From assembly GCA_903907865.1 (NCBI GenBank), contig CAIVPR010000140.1, forward strand, positions 24,457 through 88,456: DNA of 64,000 nt. The letters are read 5' to 3'. Below the pieces are notes generated by a model that was not told the origin of the DNA, ran no database searches, and saw nothing but the letters and a program-made list of their open reading frames with translations. Origin of the DNA: an uncultured Acidobacteriia bacterium. GTDB taxonomy: Bacteria; Acidobacteriota; Terriglobia; Bryobacterales; Bryobacteraceae. Position numbers and translations under genes: made by a program. Of the stretch, positions 17,027 through 26,096 are shown one piece after another (position 1 is the stretch's first letter; every line of letters starts with the position of its first letter).

Positions 17027-17332
17027 TTAGAAGGCACTGACGGCATCCCGCAGGATGTTGTCTTTCAATAGCCGTTTCACGGTCCTGCGGTTTACAACAA
17101 CGCCCGCTCCATTTAGGAGTTCGCCGATGTAGAACTTGATGCGCGAGTACTCGAAGATCCCAAGGTCCTGCAGTCCGTCCAAGTCCACAAGAACGTCGAT
17201 ATCGCTGCTTTCGCCCGCGTCGCCCCGCGCCTCGGAACCGAATATGGCGGCACGTGCAACGCCCATTCGCCGCTAGTCGGACTCGTGTGACTTCAGCGCG
17301 AGAAGCGCGTCGGCGAGACGGGGAATCGACAT
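17027..17332 (-). pseudogene. MNT-type minimal nucleotidyltransferase, broken by an in-frame TAG
   Basis: Read from 17332 (MSIPRLADALLALKSHESD) the frame matches an MNT-type antitoxin nucleotidyltransferase of normal length (about 101 residues), except for a TAG at 17273-17275, codon 20. After the stop the frame resumes with the core GSEARGDAGESSDIDVLVDL, then an IKFYIGELL helix and the typical KDNILRDAVSAF end. The expected third acidic residue of the active site (usually V-D-V/L-V) reads AGVVV, so it is also lost. An ORF from an ATG at 17266 exists but lacks the first helix. With two independent defects and broken neighbours I call it a pseudogene; a functional short form is less likely. 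Confidence 0.7.
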
Positions 17333-17554
17333 TTCATTCGTGATTCTATCAGACAATGGCCGGAGCTGCCGACCGTGTTTCCTCCCCTCGGGTGCGAGGG
17401 GGCATCGACGAGGCAGGTTGGAGAGGGACTCGATTGCAGCCTCAAGCCCGTTGAACCATTTGGCCGCAGCGGGCGAATCGGATGAGTGAAGCCTGACGTA
17501 GAGATCCTCAAGGTCCCGGTTTGCCCGTTCCGACAACTCAACGCGGTATTCCAT
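17333..17554 (-). pseudogene. RelE/ParE-type toxin, C-terminus deleted
   Basis: From the ATG at 17554 the frame gives MEYRVELSERANRDLEDLYV and continues with SPAAAKWFNGLEAAIESL and LPRRCPLAPEGRKHGRQLRPL, a clear RelE-type toxin. It then stops resembling the family at about residue 67. The C-terminal strands that normally follow (a YGKKPHVYR...RHGAR-type region with the catalytic residues) are missing. The frame runs straight into the 5' end of the MNT remnant and ends at the TAG at 17273. This looks like a deletion joining the two genes. The start overlaps the 3' end of the antitoxin remnant by 17 nt, the normal TA arrangement. Confidence 0.75.
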
Positions 17555-17828
17555 ATCGACGCCGGATCTCGCTGAACACATCCCTTGCCGGTCGGGTGCG
17601 TCCGTGGTCCACATCGTCCAGACCCTGCCGGATTGCCTCGTTCACATCCGCCCTCGCAGCAATATCCAGAAGACGCTGATAGGAATCGGCGTCTTGTACA
17701 ACAGCCGCAACCTTGCCATTCACTGTCAGTGCCAGGGGGCTTTGGGTGGCTTACATCCGGTGGATCAGTTGGCTGGAGTTGCGCCGGAAGTCTGTAACCG
17801 ATTGGGTATCCTTGTTGATGTCGAACAT
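17538..17828 (-). pseudogene. Phd/YefM-type antitoxin broken by an in-frame TAA
   Basis: From the ATG at 17828 the frame reads MFDINKDTQSVTDFRRNSSQ and continues to LIHRM, the N-terminal Phd/YefM fold. A TAA at 17751-17753 (codon 26) sits where relatives usually have a lysine codon. The frame then continues uninterrupted with TVNGKVAAVVQDADSYQRLL and ends GRTRPARDVFSEIRRRYG, a normal antitoxin tail. The total of 96 codons fits the family. A GTG at 17723 could restart translation but would lack the DNA-binding end. A single A/T change explains the break. It precedes the truncated RelE toxin on the same strand. Confidence 0.75.
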
Positions 17829-18139
17829 GGGCCTTGATTTCTAGACTAGCATCTCCGGCGACGCTCGCGGGACCCGCGCCGCGATTACGGAACAATCTTT
17901 GAGCCGGGTTGCCGCTGAAGAACACGGAGTCGACTCGACCGAGTTCATCCTTAGCAGTGGGTACAAAACAGGCCGACCACGCTCTTGCCGGTCAGGCATG
18001 GTTCGTCCGCGATGACGAACGCTCGACGGAATTCAAGATGTTGGTGGATCGCCCACCGATTGAGAAAGGGCCTCAGGCAGCTTTGCCCTGAGCCCCGCGT
18101 CGCGATCAGTCGTTCATGCCCCCTGTCACACGATGTCAA
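17829..18139. other. 311-bp region without a recognisable gene
   Basis: The stretch lies between the decayed TA cluster and the CHAT protease stop. Open frames of about 60 codons occur on both strands (17909-18091 plus, 17951-18139 minus), but neither looks like a known family or has a convincing ribosome binding site. It may hold the promoter of the TA cluster near 17830-17880. I see no insertion-sequence ends. Confidence 0.4.
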
Positions 18140-19072
18140 TCACTTGCCTGATAACCCGCTAATGTAATCGGGCGTGATGAACGCGACCTCCCGCTCGATT
18201 TCTGGAAACCGATCCAACATGAAGAACGAGCGCTTCCACTGACTCAGATGCTTTTCCACCTCTGGCGGCGTAAGGGCTTCTTTCGCGATACGATAGAGAC
18301 CGCTACTACCGCTCAGTTCGGGGTAGACTGTCAGACCATCTGCAACCATTGCCTCTACGCTTTTCCGCTTCGAAGAGGGATTGAATAGAAAGCTCTTTTT
18401 GCAAGCTTCGATGAAAAGTCTTTCGCAGGTTAAGAGCTGGAACGACTGTGATTGCTCCCTAGCAGAAGCTACGGCTACGTCAACTTGCTGATGCGCCAAG
18501 AGGGAAGAATAGAAAGCAAACATCGCCTTCTCGAGCGGCGTCGGATAAACTTTCTCGGCGGGACCAACCACCCATCGGAACGGAGTGCCTTCAGTTATGG
18601 AACCAAGCACAGTCTCTATAGTTTGTAGGCCAATGCAGGCGGCCACCACTAAACCGAGATTATTCCGGGTCGACTGATTCAGACTCCGAAGACGCGGAGT
18701 CAATTCCGCCCACGTGATCAAGTCTCCATTCGCCAACTGAAGAGCATCGAGCCAACGTCGGGATTGCCCGCACCCTTGGCGTATTCCGTCAGCAGAACCG
18801 TGGCATTCCAAATGACCGTGGCATTCCAAATGAACGATTGTCGGAGTCTCGAATTTTGACTCAGCCAGTTTTGAAAGGCCAGCCCACAGGTCAGCACGGC
18901 TTTCGATTCGCTGGTAGTCTAGGGTCCAAGTAGGCTCGTCGATACCTTGACGGATATCGAGAATGTGGTCCCGAACATGCACACCGGTCTGTTGTTCGTA
19001 TTCAAGGCCCCTGACGTTTGGGACTGAATCGAACATGCAGACACGCTTTAAATCCAAGCCATAGAAGTCCAT
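18140..19072 (-). CDS. Stand-alone CHAT-type caspase-like protease, putative
   Basis: A 310-residue protein; start 19072 (MDFYGLDLKRV) is chosen because the longer frame runs back through the ppdK terminator. The caspase-like dyad is inferred from IVHLECHG (His85/His91) and LGLVVAACIGLQ (Cys146). The LANGDLITWAELTPRL segment between them matches the order seen in CHAT domains (His strand, ...GxxLtxxEL..., VxxACxS strand). No TPR, NTPase or effector domain is fused. HLECHG is present twice in tandem because of an 18-bp duplication. Base composition is lower in GC than the surroundings (24 of 60 G/C at 18361-18420), suggesting transfer. No partner gene is obvious; downstream is a dead TA cluster. 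Family assignment is from motifs only. Confidence 0.6.
   Translation of the reverse strand: MDFYGLDLKRVCMFDSVPNVRGLEYEQQTGVHVRDHILDIRQGIDEPTWTLDYQRIESRADLWAGLSKLAESKFETPTIVHLECHGHLECHGSADGIRQGCGQSRRWLDALQLANGDLITWAELTPRLRSLNQSTRNNLGLVVAACIGLQTIETVLGSITEGTPFRWVVGPAEKVYPTPLEKAMFAFYSSLLAHQQVDVAVASAREQSQSFQLLTCERLFIEACKKSFLFNPSSKRKSVEAMVADGLTVYPELSGSSGLYRIAKEALTPPEVEKHLSQWKRSFFMLDRFPEIEREVAFITPDYISGLSGK
18797..18832. repeat. Perfect 18-bp tandem duplication inside the CHAT gene
   Basis: ACCGTGGCATTCCAAATG occurs at 18797-18814 and again, exactly, at 18815-18832. The duplication is in frame and repeats the six residues HLECHG, which include the putative catalytic histidine. Perfect identity suggests a recent event. 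Confidence 0.95.
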
Positions 19073-19099
19073 CCGCTTAACGTTATCACATTGACAGAA

Positions 19100-19127
19100 G
19101 GGGGGCGGCGCTTTCGCGCCGCCCCCC
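19100..19127 (-). terminator. Strong GC hairpin downstream of ppdK
   Basis: Perfect 12-bp arms (19100-19111 and 19116-19127, GGGGGGCGGCGC on the plus strand) enclose a 4-nt loop that reads GAAA on the minus strand. It lies 23 nt after the ppdK stop and upstream of the CHAT start at 19072. No run of U follows (CUUCUGUC), so termination may be imperfect or assisted. Confidence 0.75.
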
Positions 19128-19150
19128 TCTTGCATGCAACTACCTGAAAA

Positions 19151-21889
19151 CTAAGCAGTGCGGTTCGTGTCCGAACCCCCACCACCAGCCATGATCGCAC
19201 CCTGCGCCGCCGCCAACCGGGCGATCGGCACACGGTACGGCGAGCACGACACATAGTCCATCCCGACCTTGTGGCAGAACTGCACCGAACTCGGCTCACC
19301 GCCGTGCTCGCCGCAGATACCAACCTCCAAAGTCGGACGGGCCGCGCGACCGGCGTCCACCGCGAACTTCACCAGCTTGCCCACGCCCTCCTGGTCCAGA
19401 ACGGCGAACGGGTCGGCCTTGAAGATCTTGGCCGTCTCGTATTCCTTCTGGAACTTCGTATAGTCGTCGCGGGACAGGCCCATCGTCGTCTGCGTCAGGT
19501 CGTTCGTACCGAACGAGAAGAACTCCGCCGAAGCCGCCACGCGGTCCGCTGTCAGCGCCGCGCGGGGGATTTCGATCATCGTTCCCACCATGTAATGGAC
19601 CTTCTTCTTGGCCTTCTTGAAAACCTCGCCAGCGACGCGGTCCACAATCGCCTTCTGGTTCTCGAATTCCTCAACGGAACCGATCAGCGGGATCATCACT
19701 TCCGGGAGAACCTTCACGCCCTTCTTCGAAACTTCAGCCGCCGCCTCGAAGATCGCGCGCGCCTGCATCTCGGTGATTTCCGGATACGTCACGCCCAACC
19801 GGCAACCGCGGTGGCCGAGCATCGGGTTGAATTCGTGCAACTCCTCAACGCGGTGCAGCAGCGCGGGCAGGTCCTTCTTCAGGTTCTTGACCGGGATGTT
19901 GAAATCCTTGGAGATTTCCTTCTTCTTCTTCGCGTCCGCGAAGGGCAGGACCGCGTTCGCCACCATCAATTCCTCGCGTTTGGGCAGGAATTCGTGGAGC
20001 GGCGGATCCAGCGTGCGGATGACCACCGGGTAGCCGTCCATGGCCGTGAACAGACCGGCGAAGTCGGAGCGCTGGTGGGGCAGCAGTTCGTCGAGCGCGG
20101 CGCGGCGGGAAGCCTCGTCCTTCGCCAGAATCATCTTCTGGACGATCGGGAGCCGGTCCTCGGCGAAGAACATGTGCTCGGTGCGGCAAAGGCCGATGCC
20201 TTCCGCACCGAACTGCCGGGCAACCTGCGCGTCGCGCGGGATGTCGGCATTGGCGCGGACGCCGAACTTGCCGCGGAACTCGTCGGTCCACGACATGAAC
20301 TTGCCGATATAGTCGTGCGTCAGGTCAGGGCTGCTGGTCTTGGCCTGGCCGAGGAACACTTCGCCGGTGGTGCCGTCGAGCGAAACCCACTCGCCTTCGT
20401 TGACCGTGATTTCCTTGCCGCCGACAACAGCGGTGAACTGCTGCTTCTTCTCATCGATACGGATTTCGCCCGCGCCGACGACACAGGGGCGGCCCATGCC
20501 GCGTGCCACAACGGCCGCGTGGCTGGACTTGCCGCCGATCGCGGTCAGAATGCCCTTCGAGACGTCCATGCCGTGGATGTCGTCCGGCGTGGTTTCCTTG
20601 CGGATCAGCAGGACCGGACCGCCGGCGGAGAGCCGAACAGCGTCTTCCGACGAGAACGCGGCGCGTCCCACAGCCGCACCCGGCGAGGCCGAGATGCCGG
20701 TGGTGACCTTCACCAGTTCCTTGATCGTCTTGGGGTCGAACACGGGGTGCAGGAGCTGGTCGAGTTGGGCCGGGGCGACGCGCATGATGGCCTCGCTCTT
20801 GGTGATCATGCCCTCTTCCACCATCCCGACGGCGATGCGGACCGATGCCGGACCGGTGCGCTTGCCGTTGCGGGTCTGCAACATGTAGAGCTTCTTGTCT
20901 TCGATGGTGAACTCGAAGTCCTGCATGTCCTTGTAGGTCTTTTCGAGGCTGGTGGTGATTTCCACCAACTGGTCGTAGGCCTCGGGAAGGACATCGCGGA
21001 GTTCGTTGATCGGGAGCGGGGTGCGGATGCCGGCGACCACGTCTTCGCCCTGGGCGTTGACGAGGAATTCGCCGTAGAAAACTTTCTCACCGCTACCGGG
21101 GTCACGCGTAAAGCCGACGCCGGTGGCGGAAGTGTCTCCCATGTTGCCGAAGACCATCGCCTGGACGTTGGCTGCGGTGCCGATATCGTCCGGAATCTTC
21201 TCCATCTTGCGGTAATAGCCCGCCTTGGGGTTCCACCAGGAGCCGAACACGGCGCCAACCGCGAGCGAGAGCTGTTCGCGGGGATCTTCCGCGAAGTCCT
21301 TCTTCGTTTCCTTCTTGACCAGCTTCTTGTAGTCGACGATGATCGCCTTCAGGTCGATTGCGGTCAGGTCGGCGTCCGACTTCACTTTCGCCTTGGCCTT
21401 GCGGGCGTCGAAGATGTGGTCGAAGTGCTCCATCTCGATTTCGAGGGCGACTTCGCCGAACATCTGGATGAACCGGCGGTAGCAGTCGTACGCGAACCGC
21501 TCGTTGCCCGACTTGGCGGCGAGACCGGCGGTGGTCACGTCGTTCAGGCCGAGGTTGAGGATCGTGTTCATCATGCCGGGCATGGAGAACTTGGCGCCGG
21601 AGCGGACGCTGAGAAGCATCGGATCGTTCGCGTCGCCGAGCTTCTTGCCGAACTGCTGTTCCAGCTTGGCGAGGGCCGCGTCGACTTCCTTTTCGATGGC
21701 TGCCGGGATCTTCTTCTTGTTGTCGAAGTAGATGTTGCAAACGTGCGTCGCGATGGTGAAGCCGGGAGGCACGGGCAGGCCGGCGCGGCACATTTCCGCC
21801 AGGCCGGCACCCTTGCCGCCGAGCGTATCCTTCATTTTGCCGTCGCCGTCGGACGTGCCGCCGCCGAACGAAAATACGTTCTTGCTCAT
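19151..21889 (-). CDS. ppdK: Pyruvate, phosphate dikinase
   Basis: A 912-residue protein of normal PPDK length, interconverting pyruvate + ATP + Pi and PEP + AMP + PPi. The N-terminal ATP-grasp domain starts GGKGAGLAEMCRAGLPVPPG and includes SVRSGAKFSMPGMMNTILN. The swivelling domain carries the phospho-histidine (His457) in GGKSSHAAVVARGMG. The C-terminal PEP/pyruvate TIM barrel contains GLCRTEHMFFA, GHRGCRLG and the catalytic Cys859 in GICGEHGGEPSS. A GGAG ribosome site precedes the ATG by 5 nt. It appears monocistronic, ending at a strong GC hairpin. It may serve gluconeogenesis or PPi-linked glycolysis; no regulatory kinase (PDRP) gene is in view. Confidence 0.97.
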   Translation of the reverse strand: MSKNVFSFGGGTSDGDGKMKDTLGGKGAGLAEMCRAGLPVPPGFTIATHVCNIYFDNKKKIPAAIEKEVDAALAKLEQQFGKKLGDANDPMLLSVRSGAKFSMPGMMNTILNLGLNDVTTAGLAAKSGNERFAYDCYRRFIQMFGEVALEIEMEHFDHIFDARKAKAKVKSDADLTAIDLKAIIVDYKKLVKKETKKDFAEDPREQLSLAVGAVFGSWWNPKAGYYRKMEKIPDDIGTAANVQAMVFGNMGDTSATGVGFTRDPGSGEKVFYGEFLVNAQGEDVVAGIRTPLPINELRDVLPEAYDQLVEITTSLEKTYKDMQDFEFTIEDKKLYMLQTRNGKRTGPASVRIAVGMVEEGMITKSEAIMRVAPAQLDQLLHPVFDPKTIKELVKVTTGISASPGAAVGRAAFSSEDAVRLSAGGPVLLIRKETTPDDIHGMDVSKGILTAIGGKSSHAAVVARGMGRPCVVGAGEIRIDEKKQQFTAVVGGKEITVNEGEWVSLDGTTGEVFLGQAKTSSPDLTHDYIGKFMSWTDEFRGKFGVRANADIPRDAQVARQFGAEGIGLCRTEHMFFAEDRLPIVQKMILAKDEASRRAALDELLPHQRSDFAGLFTAMDGYPVVIRTLDPPLHEFLPKREELMVANAVLPFADAKKKKEISKDFNIPVKNLKKDLPALLHRVEELHEFNPMLGHRGCRLGVTYPEITEMQARAIFEAAAEVSKKGVKVLPEVMIPLIGSVEEFENQKAIVDRVAGEVFKKAKKKVHYMVGTMIEIPRAALTADRVAASAEFFSFGTNDLTQTTMGLSRDDYTKFQKEYETAKIFKADPFAVLDQEGVGKLVKFAVDAGRAARPTLEVGICGEHGGEPSSVQFCHKVGMDYVSCSPYRVPIARLAAAQGAIMAGGGGSDTNRTA

Positions 21890-22111
21890 TGATTCTCCTG
21901 AATTGAAATTGTGGAACCGAAAGGTTTATCGAAGCCCAAGTTGTTGATGGAGCGCGGGTTGGAGGTGATGGATGTGGGCACGCTCTTGGGCATGGTTGGC
22001 TGCGTCCGGGCACACGTTGGGCCGGGCGTAATCTTCAGGGTAGCATTGCGGGGGTTGCGGGGGCTGAATCCAGACGGCTGCCCCATCCCGAATCCAAACT
22101 CGACCGCCACC

Positions 22112-23098
22112 TCAGTCCGAGCCGCAAGCGTCCTTGTTGCCAAAGTTGTCAGGCTGGTCGGTCCAGCCGATGACTCCGTTGGGGAGTTTGACCTTCACCC
22201 ACCACACGGTCGGTTTGCCATTGCCTGGAGGGAGAAGCGTTTCGCCCCAGCAATGGTCAAAGCAGTATTGCACGATACCGGTACCGAGCTCGCTCACAAC
22301 TATCTTTCCGTCGATGTAGACATTGCCGCTGCCTTCGCCGAGATTGTCTAGCAGGAACACGATAGTGTCTTTGGGGACTTCGTGGTCTACGATCATGACG
22401 GCGGGTTCCGGCGTCAGATGCAGCTCTCCGGTCAATCCCCGGACCCGCGTCCCCTTTCTGGCCTTCCCCACTACCTTCTTGCTACCCGGCGCGGCATACA
22501 GCACAGTGTCGTTTTCGACCGTCCATTGTCTGTACTGGCAGCATTCGAATGGGCATGCTCCTTTTGCGACGTACCGTTCGGGCGGTCTTTTGTTCGCAGG
22601 TAACTGATTCAGCAAGTCGAGAAAGTGGGCACGCCTGGAATCGGAAACCTGTTTGAGTGCCTCGAGGCGCTGTCCCGCCGGTGTGGACTTGAACTCGGGC
22701 GTCTCCACAAGCTTGACGACCTCCGGCGGCAGCATGCCCGGTGAAGGATTGAGTTCCAAGCCCCTTTCGTCCATGTCTTCCAGAACGTGGGTTGCGTCGG
22801 TGGGACGGTTGGCGAGGACCAAGGCCTTGGCCAGTTGATTCCATCTGAACTCGTTCGAGCAGCCCTCCCGAACGTTGACCCGTTCGAGTTCGACCACTCG
22901 GTTCCAGTCCCCGCTCGCTTGGGCCTTGAGGATATCTCCAAAGTTCGAAGGGGAGCCTATCAAGGCGTCCTTGCAGGGGCCCCCAAGATCGTAGTGCTGG
23001 GCGCTGGCCGCCGGAACCACGATCAGGGCCATGGCGACGAACACGCCCGTGCCTCCGGCAAGACCGGCACGAGCGTGTTTGATCGTCAAGGGTCGCAT
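22112..23098 (-). CDS. Secreted protein of unknown function with a CPFECC motif and SH3-like C-terminus
   Basis: A 328-residue protein with an N-terminal hydrophobic signal (about 12-34, ending ASA/Q). Residues 40-170 look helical (a DILKAQASGDWNRVVELERV-like TPR helix pair). A short cysteine cluster ACPFECCQYRQWTV follows, then a beta-rich region with DTVLYAAPGSKKVVGK and KGTRVRGLTGELHL resembling a bacterial SH3-like fold, and a final WWVKVKLPNGVIGWTDQ strand pair. CPFECC-x-YRxW recalls other secreted acidobacterial proteins but I cannot name the family. It starts only 7 nt after the glyS stop, so it may be read through from recO-glyQ-glyS, though no functional link is evident. Confidence 0.65.
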   Translation of the reverse strand: MRPLTIKHARAGLAGGTGVFVAMALIVVPAASAQHYDLGGPCKDALIGSPSNFGDILKAQASGDWNRVVELERVNVREGCSNEFRWNQLAKALVLANRPTDATHVLEDMDERGLELNPSPGMLPPEVVKLVETPEFKSTPAGQRLEALKQVSDSRRAHFLDLLNQLPANKRPPERYVAKGACPFECCQYRQWTVENDTVLYAAPGSKKVVGKARKGTRVRGLTGELHLTPEPAVMIVDHEVPKDTIVFLLDNLGEGSGNVYIDGKIVVSELGTGIVQYCFDHCWGETLLPPGNGKPTVWWVKVKLPNGVIGWTDQPDNFGNKDACGSD

Positions 23099-23105
23099 TC
23101 CCCCC

Positions 23106-25151
23106 CTACTTCTCCCCGCTAGTCACAATCTCCGAGAAATCCGCAATCGTCGAGAACTCCGCTAGCATCGTCGCGAGCAGCGCCAAACGATTCCGGCGCA
23201 CGGCCGCATCGGTCACGTTCACCATCACCCCGTCGAAGAACCGATCGATGTAAGGCCGCATCGACGCCAGCGTCTGCACCTTCTCCCGCCACGTCAACGA
23301 CGGCATCCGTTCGGCAGCCGCGGTGGTCGCCTCGTAGAGCCCGGCTTCCGGACCCTCCTCGATCAACCCCTTGTCGACATGCCCTGAAGAACTACCGCCC
23401 GCCTGTTTCAGGATATTCTTAATCCGCTTGAAGCCCGCCGCCACCGGCTCGAAATCGCCGGTCGGACGAACTTCACGGATCGCTTCCAGCCGCTCGGCAA
23501 CCGAAACCAGATCGTCCCAGCCCGACGCGATCACGGCGTTCACTTCGTCGTACTTGTAACCCAGCACCTCGCGGAAGTAGTACTTCACGCGCTCCAAGAA
23601 GAATTCCCCCAGCGCCGCGTCGTCACCCAGCAGCTTCCGCAACGGCAACCGCATCTGGCCGTCGACCGCGATCTTGACGATCCCCTGCGCCGCCCGCCGC
23701 AGTGCGAACGGGTCCTTCGACCCCGACGGGATCAGTCCAACCCGGAAACAACCCCGCAGCGTATCGAGCTTGTCGGCGATCGAAACCACCCGACCAGCCT
23801 CCGTACGCGGGATCGAATCCTCCATGCTCACCGGCTTGTAGTGGTCGTAGACGGCCGTCGAGACTTCCTCCGGCTCTCCCTGGAACGCGCAATACAGCCC
23901 CCCGACCACGCCCTGGAGCTCCGTAAACTCCTTCACCAACTCTGTCGTCAGATCCGCCTTGCACAGACGCGCCGCCCGGACAGCGTGGAACTCGCTCTTG
24001 TCCTCGCCGAACGCGTACCGCACCTTGGCGTCCTTCAAATCCTGTTCGGACACTGGGGCACCGTTGGCTCGGGCATGAACCAGCAGCGTGAAAGCCAGAT
24101 CCGTCACACGCTCCGTCTTCTCCAGATACGTCCCGAGCTTGGCTTGGAACGTGACATTTGCCAGATCCTTGACCCGGTCCTCCAGCCTGCGCTTCTGGTC
24201 GGTATCCCAGAAGAACCGTGCATCGTTGAAGCGGGCGCGCAACACACGCTCGTTGCCCAAGCGGATCAGGCCCGCCGGATCGCCGTCCGTATTGGTGACA
24301 GCGACGAACTGAGGCGCGAGGCCGCCTTCCGGATTCTCCACCGAGAAATACTTCTGGTGGTAGCGCATCACCGTGGTCAGAACCTCGCCGGGGAGCGCGA
24401 GGAATTCGGTGTCGAACGATCCCGTGATCGGCGTCGGCCACTCCGTGAGGTACACCAGCGTTTCCAGCAACTCGTTGTCGCACTTGTACTTCGTCGGGAC
24501 CGCCTGGATACGAGCCCGACGCTCGTCGGCGGAAAGTATGACGAAATTCTCCCGCAACCGCGCCTCGAACGACTCATAGGTGACCGGGAACCGCGCGGCA
24601 CCCAGCTTCCGATGGCCGCTCGACTCATTCCCCGCCCATACGCCCGCGATCTCGAACGAGACCACATCACTGCCAAACAGCGCCACGATCCAACGAATCG
24701 GCCGGATGAACCGTGCCCCGCCCTTGCCCGGCCAGAACATGGTTTTGGGGAACGGCGTCTTCAAGATAATCTGCGGCAGTTCCTCCGCCAAGATGTCCAG
24801 CGTGTTGGCTCCCGAAGTATGGCGCACGAAGCTGTACTTATCGACCTTGCCGTCGGAGAGCACCTCCAACTCCTCGAAGGTCACGCCCTGTTTCTTCGCA
24901 AAACCGGCCACGGCGGCGGGCGGGGCACTCTTGGCGGGTCCCCAGACCCGTTCGCTCGAATCCGGCTCCTGCTCCAGCAGCCCCTCGGCGCGCAGCACCA
25001 AGCGGCGCGGCGTGGCATCCATCTGGAACGCTACATCTCCGAGCTGACGGTTCCGCGCAAGATCGCCGACCGACTTCTCCAAATACTCCAACGCCCCGGG
25101 CAGCATCCAGCCGGGGATTTCCTCGCATCCGATCTCAAGTAAAAGGTTCAT
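23106..25151 (-). CDS. glyS: Glycyl-tRNA synthetase beta subunit
   Basis: A 681-residue protein of normal length. [20 protein letters not shown] is the standard N-terminus; the longer frame to 25445 overlaps glyQ and is rejected. Other landmarks are [33 protein letters not shown] followed by [33 protein letters not shown], an HD-like region around [14 protein letters not shown], and a C-terminal anticodon-binding domain ([10 protein letters not shown]). It forms the alpha2beta2 enzyme with GlyQ, charging tRNA-Gly. The ATG overlaps the glyQ stop (ATGA), so the subunits are translationally coupled. Confidence 0.97.
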   Translation of the reverse strand: MNLLLEIGCEEIPGWMLPGALEYLEKSVGDLARNRQLGDVAFQMDATPRRLVLRAEGLLEQEPDSSERVWGPAKSAPPAAVAGFAKKQGVTFEELEVLSDGKVDKYSFVRHTSGANTLDILAEELPQIILKTPFPKTMFWPGKGGARFIRPIRWIVALFGSDVVSFEIAGVWAGNESSGHRKLGAARFPVTYESFEARLRENFVILSADERRARIQAVPTKYKCDNELLETLVYLTEWPTPITGSFDTEFLALPGEVLTTVMRYHQKYFSVENPEGGLAPQFVAVTNTDGDPAGLIRLGNERVLRARFNDARFFWDTDQKRRLEDRVKDLANVTFQAKLGTYLEKTERVTDLAFTLLVHARANGAPVSEQDLKDAKVRYAFGEDKSEFHAVRAARLCKADLTTELVKEFTELQGVVGGLYCAFQGEPEEVSTAVYDHYKPVSMEDSIPRTEAGRVVSIADKLDTLRGCFRVGLIPSGSKDPFALRRAAQGIVKIAVDGQMRLPLRKLLGDDAALGEFFLERVKYYFREVLGYKYDEVNAVIASGWDDLVSVAERLEAIREVRPTGDFEPVAAGFKRIKNILKQAGGSSSGHVDKGLIEEGPEAGLYEATTAAAERMPSLTWREKVQTLASMRPYIDRFFDGVMVNVTDAAVRRNRLALLATMLAEFSTIADFSEIVTSGEK

Positions 25152-26086
25152 GCTGCCTGCTCCCCGACTTCCGATCCAGCGCCGGACGCGCCCGCGTCCA
25201 CCGCCGCCTGCTGCTCCACCCACGATTCCGCCACCATCACCGCGATCTTCCGAATCCGCCCAATCACCGCCACCCGCTCCGTGACGCTGATCGCGCCCCG
25301 CGCGTCCAGCGTGTTGAAGAGGTTCCCGCACTTCAGCACGTGGTCGTAGGTCGGCAGCAGCGGGAAGCGGTGCTTCTCGGTCGATTCCCCATAGAGAGCC
25401 AGCAAGCGCATCGCCTCGGCCTCGTGGATCTCGAAGAGCTTCCACAGGGTGGGAACATGCGCCACCTCGAAGTTATAGACCGAGTACTGCAATTCGTCGT
25501 TGTAGCGGACGTCACGGTACTTCACGCCCGTATTCCACTCGATGTCGTAAACGGAATCCACGCCCTGCAGGAACGCGGTGAGCCGCTCCAACCCGTAGGT
25601 GATCTCGGCCGGTACCAGGTCGAGGTCGATACCGCCCACCTGTTGGAAGTAGGTGAACTGCGTAATCTCCATGCCGTCCAGCATCACCTGCCAGCCAACG
25701 CCCCATGCGCCGAGCGAGGGGTTTTCCCAGTTGTCCTCCTCCAGCTTCAGGTCGTGCTGGCGGAGGTCGATGCCGATGGCTTCAAGGCTGCCCATGTACT
25801 GCTCGATCACGTCGGCCGGGGTCGGCTTCAGGATCACCTGCAGTTGCATGTGCTTGTAGAGGCGGTTGGGGTTGTCGCCGTAGCGACCGTCGGCGGGACG
25901 GCGGCTGGGCTGCACGTAGGCCGTGCGGTAAGGCTTCGGGCCAAGGGCACGGAGGAAGGTCTCGGGGCAGGATGTGCCGGCGCCCACTTCGACGTCGTAG
26001 GGCTCCTGGACGACGCAGCCGCGCTCGCCCCAGTACTGTTTCAGCCGGAGGACGATCTCCTGGAATGTCGGTTTTCGTTCTGACAT
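25148..26086 (-). CDS. glyQ: Glycyl-tRNA synthetase alpha subunit
   Basis: A 312-residue catalytic subunit, start [10 protein letters not shown] at 26086. The class II synthetase core is intact: [79 protein letters not shown] and [19 protein letters not shown] short alanine-rich tail is added at the C-terminus. It lies 10 nt after recO and overlaps glyS by 4 nt. The recO-glyQ-glyS order is a familiar bacterial arrangement. Confidence 0.97.
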   Translation of the reverse strand: MSERKPTFQEIVLRLKQYWGERGCVVQEPYDVEVGAGTSCPETFLRALGPKPYRTAYVQPSRRPADGRYGDNPNRLYKHMQLQVILKPTPADVIEQYMGSLEAIGIDLRQHDLKLEEDNWENPSLGAWGVGWQVMLDGMEITQFTYFQQVGGIDLDLVPAEITYGLERLTAFLQGVDSVYDIEWNTGVKYRDVRYNDELQYSVYNFEVAHVPTLWKLFEIHEAEAMRLLALYGESTEKHRFPLLPTYDHVLKCGNLFNTLDARGAISVTERVAVIGRIRKIAVMVAESWVEQQAAVDAGASGAGSEVGEQAA

Positions 26087-26096
26087 GGAATTGTAT

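Noticed and set aside
17027..17266. Intact 79-residue MNT nucleotidyltransferase from ATG 17266
   Set aside because: The same frame continues upstream through a TAG into a good MNT N-terminus, so this is a fragment of a broken gene; a short functional form cannot be excluded.
17951..18139. 62-codon minus-strand frame next to the CHAT gene
   Set aside because: No ribosome site or family; its strand and frame are not supported by neighbours.
19271..21892. 873-codon plus-strand open frame antisense to ppdK
   Set aside because: It mirrors ppdK in a high-GC genome where antisense frames often stay open; the translation is Arg/Glu/His/Leu-rich with no domain, while the minus strand gives an intact PPDK.
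23841..25142. 433-codon plus-strand frame opposite glyS
   Set aside because: Antisense to an intact glyS, with no protein-family features.
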